DNA of 21,269 bases from an uncultured bacterium (GTDB taxonomy: Bacteria; Bacteroidota; Bacteroidia; Bacteroidales; CAIWKO01), in NCBI GenBank assembly GCA_903916135.1, contig CAIWVT010000106.1, positions 1 through 21,269 of the forward strand. Direction: 5' to 3'. Each line of letters opens with the position of its first letter. The first letter of the stretch is position 1. Shown in pieces: positions 17,107 through 21,269 of the stretch. The position numbers were made by a program, and so were the translations under genes. The notes under the pieces are model-generated. The model was given only the letters and a program-made list of their open reading frames with translations. It made no database searches and had not been told where the DNA came from.

Positions 17107-17161
17107 AAGTAACAGTTTTCTCTCAACCGACGATTTATAATACAGTATAATAGTTTTGATG

Positions 17162-19192
17162 TTATTCTTTCACAAACGTATTAATCCATACACTCTTTTC
17201 TGTTATCATTTTTACAATATATACAGCCCGCGGCAGAGACGAAATATCCATATTGGTTTTATTACCATTTGTTGTAATGGTTTTTATAAGTTGACCTTGG
17301 ATGTTTGAAATTTCAATCACTGATTGAATTCCTTGCTGTTGGTTTTCTATGGTAATATTATCTTTTGCAGGATTTGGATAACTATATATTAGGGGTTTAT
17401 TCTGTAAATCGAAAATCCCATTAATTTCGGACAATAGTCGTTTCCATACTCCTCCGGCATTGATACCTGCCAACAAATAATTACCTGAAGCGCAAAGCGA
17501 CAGCACTGGCGATCCTATTAAACCAGTGCTTATTGAAATCCAATTAGCGCCATAATCATAGCTTGCAAACACATCGCCATCACCCGTTCCTGCATATAGT
17601 ATCGTTCCATAAACATACAAACATCGAATGTTGGTATGGATTGGCAATCCGTTTGAGGCAGCACTCCAACTGGTTCCATTATCTGTTGAAACAAATATTC
17701 CATCTTTTTTTGTTCCAACAATCAGGCAATTGTTCACGTATTGTAATGCAGTGATGTTGGTGCTTGTCAATCCATTATTTATTGGAGTCCAATTTGTGCC
17801 GGCGGCATTGGAGATATAAACTCCGCTATCGGCTGTTCCGGCAAAAACTAATGTTCCGTTTGATGTGAGAGCGGTGATGTTATTGCAAGCTATTCCCGAA
17901 TTGGCTGTAGCCCAGTTTGTGCCATTGTTTGTTGAAGAGAAAATGCCCGATTCGCCGCTCCCTGCAAATATTTTTGTTCCACAAAATGTGAAAGCTTGTA
18001 TCCAATTGCTCGTTAACCCATTGTTTGATGCAGAAAAAGCAGTTCCATTATTCGTAGAAACAAATATGCCCAACATATCGGTGCCAGCAAGAACCAATGA
18101 CCCATTTGAAATGACAGAACGAATTTCTACCGTCCCGATGGTAGATGTGGCTGTCCATGTGGAGCCATTGTTCGTTGAGGTAAAGAGTTTAGAGCCATGA
18201 GAGCCGGCAATTAGCGTTGTTCCGCTTGAAGCAAGTGAGCCTACGCCTGCTTTAAACGTATTGCTGCTATTGCAAAGCGACCAGGATGAGCCGTTATTGC
18301 TACTTCTGTAGATATGTCCGCTGCTCACCCCGACAAATAAAACCGAATCGCTGGCACCCACAGCCCAAATATCTGTTTCAGCCAATCCGCTATTAGTGGC
18401 TACCCATGTTTGTGCGGAATCGGTTGATTTATATACGCCGTTTCCAAATGTGCCTGCATAAAGATTGCCGTGCAGACCAACAAAACCTTTTACAGAGGGA
18501 ATTCCCGTCCCCAATACCGTCCATGAATCACCACTGTTTGATGAAACAAATAGTACAGAACCTATCGTGCTTGCGTATAATTTGCCTGCAAAAGATGTCA
18601 TTGTCATTATATATTGATCTGTTATGCCGTTATTTATTGCTGTCCAGGTGTTACCCAAATCGCTTGTTCTGTAGATGCCATTACCATACGTGGCTGCGTA
18701 TATATTGACGCCATCCGTAGTCAACCAATACATGTATTTTGCCGAAATGCCATTATTCACTGCAGTCCATGTTGCTCCTGTGTCTTGTGAACGATAGATT
18801 CCGTGCAGATACGTTCCTGCAAACAGAACATTGTTGCACGCTACGATAGTTTTCACATATTTGCCATCTAAGTCTGTGCCTGCTGACTCCCAGTTTTGTC
18901 CGTGATCAGCAGAACGAAACACATTTTCATCGGTCGAAACGAAAACATAACTGCCGATTCTTGCAAACGATTTCGTATCACAGCTTTTCAAGCCCGTATT
19001 CTGAAATGACCAGTTGCTTCCATTCGTATTGCTTGCAAGTACGCCACCACCGGTAGCTGCATAAATATAGGTGCTGTCAAAAATAAAGTTCCGGATGAAA
19101 CCGCCGGCAGGTCCATTGGTTGCTTGCCATTGGGCGTTACAATTAAAAGATATAAGTACTCCAAGAATAAAAAGAAGTTTTTTTAGTGCCAT
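17162..19192 (-). CDS. Secreted Asp-box (BNR/sialidase-like) propeller protein with type A T9SS sorting domain
   Basis: This 676-residue protein begins with a signal peptide (1-20, cleavage at NA-Q) and carries 13 Asp-box motifs of the type S-x-D/N-x-G-x-x-W. They start near residues 54, 94, 135, 177, 217, 256, 297, 339, 379, 420, 461, 502 and 544. The even spacing of about 41 residues implies 13 or 14 blades, probably two stacked seven-bladed beta-propellers. A few boxes are degenerate (AQTW, GTAF). The end, about 605-676, is a type A T9SS sorting domain: SYPNPAKDNITIE, then an EISNIQGQLIKTI strand and a VYIVKMITE strand. I see no sialidase catalytic arginine triad or Tyr/Glu pair, so this is likely a binding or surface protein rather than an enzyme. 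It is a single gene with its own upstream region. Confidence 0.9.
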   Translation of the reverse strand: MALKKLLFILGVLISFNCNAQWQATNGPAGGFIRNFIFDSTYIYAATGGGVLASNTNGSNWSFQNTGLKSCDTKSFARIGSYVFVSTDENVFRSADHGQNWESAGTDLDGKYVKTIVACNNVLFAGTYLHGIYRSQDTGATWTAVNNGISAKYMYWLTTDGVNIYAATYGNGIYRTSDLGNTWTAINNGITDQYIMTMTSFAGKLYASTIGSVLFVSSNSGDSWTVLGTGIPSVKGFVGLHGNLYAGTFGNGVYKSTDSAQTWVATNSGLAETDIWAVGASDSVLFVGVSSGHIYRSSNNGSSWSLCNSSNTFKAGVGSLASSGTTLIAGSHGSKLFTSTNNGSTWTATSTIGTVEIRSVISNGSLVLAGTDMLGIFVSTNNGTAFSASNNGLTSNWIQAFTFCGTKIFAGSGESGIFSSTNNGTNWATANSGIACNNITALTSNGTLVFAGTADSGVYISNAAGTNWTPINNGLTSTNITALQYVNNCLIVGTKKDGIFVSTDNGTSWSAASNGLPIHTNIRCLYVYGTILYAGTGDGDVFASYDYGANWISISTGLIGSPVLSLCASGNYLLAGINAGGVWKRLLSEINGIFDLQNKPLIYSYPNPAKDNITIENQQQGIQSVIEISNIQGQLIKTITTNGNKTNMDISSLPRAVYIVKMITEKSVWINTFVKE

Positions 19193-19351
19193 TTTCTTTG
19201 TTTTGAATTGTTAGGTTGTGTAATATGCTTGAACCCTCTGCCGAAGGAGCTTATAGTCGTGGCAAAAAAAGTCAATAGTGCCCATGCCGAAATTGATTTC
19301 CCTTTGCCCATCTCTGTTAGTTTTGCCGCATTTGAATGATTAATTAATATG

Positions 19352-19359
19352 CAAATATA
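19352..19359 (-). promoter_or_regulatory. Candidate -7 box of the Asp-box protein gene
   Basis: TATATTTG on the minus strand matches TAnnTTTG exactly, about 160 bases before the ATG at 19192. The -33 region is not convincing. Confidence 0.35.
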
Positions 19360-19443
19360 TGAATAAATGATTATTTTGATAGAAAATGTTTTCATGAAAC
19401 ATCAAGGTCAGGATAAAAGCCTTGATAAATCGGGATTTTGGTC

Positions 19444-19670
19444 AACTCTGCCTTTTATGGCGGAGCTATGTTGGGATATGCAGGAAATGGCTTTAGTCTT
19501 GATAGGCTGCTTTCAGGGCTAAAGCCCTTTTGTGTGGGTTTGTCGTCAAGCTCCGCCTTGAAAGGCGGAGTTACAAATTCAGAGGTAAAGCCCTTTTGTT
19601 ATGTAAGTCATCGGATGCCTTGGAGCCATCTGATGATTAATTGGTAAGTAATGGTCCGACTTGGAGCCGC
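19444..19670. repeat. Structured intergenic repeat, copy 1
   Basis: This is the first of two tandem copies with a 230-base offset. It contains nested inverted repeats: a CTCTGCC/GGCGGAG hairpin at the left end; GGCTTTAG (19489-19496) pairing with CTAAAGCC (19519-19526); a 9-base stem CTCCGCCTT/AAGGCGGAG with a two-base loop at 19551-19570; and CATCGGATG pairing with CATCTGATG through one G-U wobble. It ends at CTTGGAGCCGC. No reading frame is conserved, so it looks like a non-coding palindromic repeat. Confidence 0.85.
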
Positions 19671-19673
19671 ATT

Positions 19674-19905
19674 AACTCCGCCTTTTAAGGCAGAGCTATG
19701 TTGGGATATGCAGGAAATGGCTTTAGCCTTGATAGGCTGTGTTTTTTTTCAGGGCTAAAGCCCTAAGTGTGCGTTTGCCTTCAAGCTCCGCCTTGAAAGG
19801 CGGAGTTACAAATTCAGGGGTAAAGCCCTTTTATAATATAGGTCATCGGATACTTTGGAATCATCTGATGATTAATTGGTAAGAAGTGGCGCGACTTGGA
19901 ATCGC
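19674..19905. repeat. Structured intergenic repeat, copy 2
   Basis: This is the second copy, matching the first over its whole length with scattered substitutions and a few small indels, including a longer T-run near 19742. The 9-base CTCCGCCTT stem at 19786-19805 is unchanged, and GGGCTAAAGCCC is kept as a palindrome. The left hairpin differs by changes on both arms, and the right end gains a GCGA/TCGC mini-hairpin around CTTGGAA. Confidence 0.85.
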
Positions 19906-20053
19906 ACTCCGACAGGCATAGCATAGAAAGGTAGGAGCAAAGATGCATGGAAGCTTCATCTAAATGGCAAGTACTTCTCCATAACATGCTATTGCGTTTC
20001 ACCATATCAAATAACTTATCAGAGATAAAGCTTATGAAAGTCCATGTAATCAT

Positions 20054-20347
20054 AATCCGAATCCCTATCATGTAAAGACAAATCATTACATGGGCAACGC
20101 ATATCATTATAAAGATAACGCATAACATTATAAAAGCAACGCATAACATTACAAAGGCAACGCGTAACATTATAAAGGCAACGCATAACATTATAAAGAC
20201 AACGCATAACATTATAAAGGCAACGCAAATCGTAATCAAGGTAGCGCATATCCTTATCATGTAAAGTCAAATCATTATAAGGGTAAAACAAATAATAACA
20301 AAGGTAACGCAAGCCGCAATCACGGTAATGCAATACGTGGTCGAGAT
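20054..20347. repeat. 21-base tandem repeat array (about 14 units)
   Basis: Units start every 21 bases at 20054, 20075, 20096 and so on to 20327. The central six or seven (20096-20221) are nearly identical, beginning AACGCATAACATT and ending ATAAAGGC. Outer units decay. The two-unit block at 20054-20095 resembles the block at 20243-20284, 189 bases (nine units) away; both contain CTTATCATGTAAAG-like and CAAATCATTA sequences. This shows a second layer of duplication. The function is unknown. Confidence 0.9.
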
Positions 20348-20428
20348 ATTTCTATTCGTGCTTTGGGCGAATAATTATGTCGTAACTATTTGATTATTTA
20401 TTATGATTCAAATGAAACATCCTTGTTT

Positions 20429-20842
20429 CTATTGAACAATCACCCAAATCCAATCACCAAATTTGTAATTAGATTCGCTTTTAGTACGAAAAGTGCGGCG
20501 ATGCGCTTTCGTGATTACAGGTGAAGTTGCCTTTTCCTCCACATTGGTGGTAGGCGTTCCGCTATTAGATTTCCGGGGAATAGGCAGTATGCTTGCTTCA
20601 CGAAAAGCGTATCAAGCCTTACTATCCAAACCTTCAGCACGAATATCATTTTCTGTGCTGACAAGCCATTTCTCAATAGCATCAGGCACCGGAACAATGC
20701 CTTTTGCGACAGTTTTGCCATATTCTCGTATATAAACCGCACGGGGAGCTACCGCTTTGGTCTTAGGTAATCGCCGTGTCTTAGTGTTTCTCTGTGTTCT
20801 CCGTGCCTTCGTGGTTTTCCCTTTCTTCACCACAATGAACAT
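20429..20842 (-). pseudogene. Unrecognised open frame interrupted by one TGA
   Basis: The frame from ATG at 20842 runs 76 codons to a TGA at 20612-20614, then continues in the same frame for 60 more codons to a TAG at 20429-20431. Both halves look protein-like: the first has AVYIREYGKTVAKGIVPVP and KWLVSTENDI, and the second ends FGDWIWVIVQ. The first 25 codons overlap a common dispersed CACGAAGG-type repeat and are Lys/Arg/Thr-rich, so the true start may have been elsewhere or the repeat has invaded the gene. I do not recognise a family. A CGA-to-TGA change would explain the stop. This may be a decayed gene, or a chance open frame. Confidence 0.4.
20774..20820 (-). repeat. Dispersed CACGAAGG/CACAGAG-type repeat
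   Basis: On the minus strand this reads as degenerate short units: ACCACGAAGGCACGG, AGAACACAGAG, AAACACTAAGACACGG. This purine-rich, 8-9 base periodic sequence is familiar from intergenic regions of many environmental Bacteroidota and other genomes. It is often mis-annotated as KTTKARR-type peptides. It is non-coding as far as I can tell. Confidence 0.65.
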
Positions 20843-20875
20843 AAGGCAAATTCACAAGGCATACAAAACCTATTA

Positions 20876-20903
20876 GCCTGCCCGAAAGATGCAGTCAGGC
20901 GGG
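20876..20903 (-). terminator. GC-rich hairpin, possible terminator of the DUF3467 gene
   Basis: GCCTG (20876-20880) pairs with CAGGC (20896-20900), and CCCG (20881-20884) can instead pair with CGGG (20900-20903). It lies about 30 bases past the DUF3467 stop at 20932. The T-tract on the minus strand is poor (TAATAGGTTTTG), so it may equally be a dispersed palindrome. Confidence 0.35.
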
Positions 20904-20931
20904 TCTAAAGTATAAAATCCTCCACAAAAGG

Positions 20932-21243
20932 CTATGCCTGTGCCGTGGGTCCTCCAAAGTTGAATGGCGACAAATCTAAAGGATTGTTGTCATCAACCAG
21001 TCCAAAATTTTCTTCAAATTTATTTATATTATCGCGCAAAGCATTCAGCAAACGTTTAGCGTGTTGCGGAGTCAATATGATGCGCGATTTCACCTTTGCT
21101 TTGGGCACACCGGGCATGATTTTCACAAAATCCAAAATAAATTCGGAATGTGAATGGGTGATGATAGCCAAATTAGAATAAATACCTTCGGCAATTTCGT
21201 CGGTAAGCTCGATATTTAATTGTTGTTCGTTCTTGTTTTCCAT
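20932..21243 (-). CDS. DUF3467 domain-containing protein
   Basis: This is a small cytoplasmic protein of 103 residues without a signal peptide. The body from about residue 8 to 85 matches the DUF3467 pattern: an ELTDEIAEGIYSNLAIITHS strand-helix segment, EFILDFVKIMPGVPKAKVKSRIILTP, then a HAKRLLNALRDNINKFEENFG helix. The family is widespread in Bacteroidota and short in length, and no function is known to me. It ends in TAG. Its promoter would lie in the last 26 bases of the window or beyond, so the context upstream is unknown. Confidence 0.92.
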   Translation of the reverse strand: MENKNEQQLNIELTDEIAEGIYSNLAIITHSHSEFILDFVKIMPGVPKAKVKSRIILTPQHAKRLLNALRDNINKFEENFGLVDDNNPLDLSPFNFGGPTAQA

Positions 21244-21269
21244 ACGATTTGTTTTTATATTATTATTTA

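Larger units (their letters stand above)
16802..17161. other. Intergenic region between the M23 and Asp-box genes
   Basis: This is 360 bases of AT-rich DNA without a gene I can support. It holds a promoter candidate for the M23 gene (16997-17031) and, near its right end, a hairpin that may terminate the Asp-box gene. The roughly 190 bases between the promoter and the M23 ATG would form a long leader. I found no known riboswitch pattern in it. Confidence 0.6.
19193..20428. other. Gene-poor, repeat-rich region
   Basis: This stretch of more than 1.2 kb has no gene I can support. It contains the leader and -7 candidate of the Asp-box gene, a 7-base inverted repeat ATCAAGG/CCTTGAT at 19401-19426, two tandem copies of a 230-base structured repeat, about 150 bases without a clear feature (19906-20053), and a 21-base tandem array. 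Open frames on the minus strand across the array are a by-product of the 21-base (seven-codon) period. Confidence 0.7.

Noticed and set aside
19193..19345. tRNA-like fragment with GGTTCAAGC in the leader of the Asp-box gene
   Set aside because: No cloverleaf can be built around it. The T-loop resemblance is chance.
19183..19395. Minus-strand 70-codon frame upstream of the Asp-box gene
   Set aside because: It overlaps the start of the Asp-box gene, has no recognisable domain, and covers the likely promoter and leader.
19814..20333. Two overlapping minus-strand open frames with seven-residue repeats (MLCVAFI-like and YNVMRCL-like)
   Set aside because: They arise from the 21-base DNA repeat, which keeps several frames open at once. 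The residue composition is odd and there is no plausible start context.
20054..20347. CRISPR array
   Set aside because: The 21-base units are contiguous with no unique spacers, and there are no cas genes.
20493..20735. Plus-strand 80-codon frame
   Set aside because: The opposite strand gives a more protein-like, charged reading across a longer span. The plus frame has no recognisable feature.

Overview
The window looks like a chromosomal segment of a Bacteroidota bacterium, probably an uncultured environmental lineage. Three large secreted proteins carry type IX secretion (T9SS) C-terminal sorting domains. There is a Bacteroidota-type BatA/VWA membrane protein, a topoisomerase IV A subunit with the Bacteroidota form of the catalytic core, and a DUF3467 protein. 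Several genes are preceded by boxes fitting the Bacteroidota -7 consensus TAnnTTTG. The DNA is AT-rich, and most intergenic gaps on the minus-strand operons are 12-15 bases. I see no tRNA, rRNA, CRISPR array, phage module or intact transposase.

Layout. (1) 78-1379, minus: a two-gene unit, a short-chain dehydrogenase followed by a small protein with a YjdI-type Fe-S domain and a CDGSH domain. (2) 1547-7471, plus: a small secreted protein and a giant T9SS cargo (CUB-like, PKD, P-domain), closed by a strong terminator, then a second giant cargo with lamin-tail and Ig-like modules. (3) 7468-8190, minus: a ComF-type phosphoribosyltransferase whose stop overlaps the stop of the preceding convergent gene. 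(4) 8419-16026, minus: a compact four-gene operon read from right to left, BatA-domain protein, topoisomerase IV subunit A, flavodiiron protein FprA, dipeptidase PepD. (5) 16202-16801, minus: an M23 metallopeptidase whose lipoprotein signal peptide is cut from the body by an in-frame TAG. (6) 17162-19192, minus: a secreted Asp-box propeller protein with 13 repeats and a T9SS tail. (7) 19193-20931: a gene-poor, repeat-laden stretch with two copies of a structured 230-base repeat, a 21-base tandem array, and a degenerate reading frame that contains a common dispersed CACGAAGG-type repeat. (8) 20932-21243, minus: DUF3467 protein.

How the genes work together: housekeeping functions (DNA topology, O2/NO detoxification, dipeptide hydrolysis, envelope integrity) share the central operon. 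The flanks encode surface and secreted proteins. I did not find a coherent new defence or mobile system. The strongest unexplained signals are the two reading frames each interrupted by a single stop codon and the layered repeats at 19444-20347.
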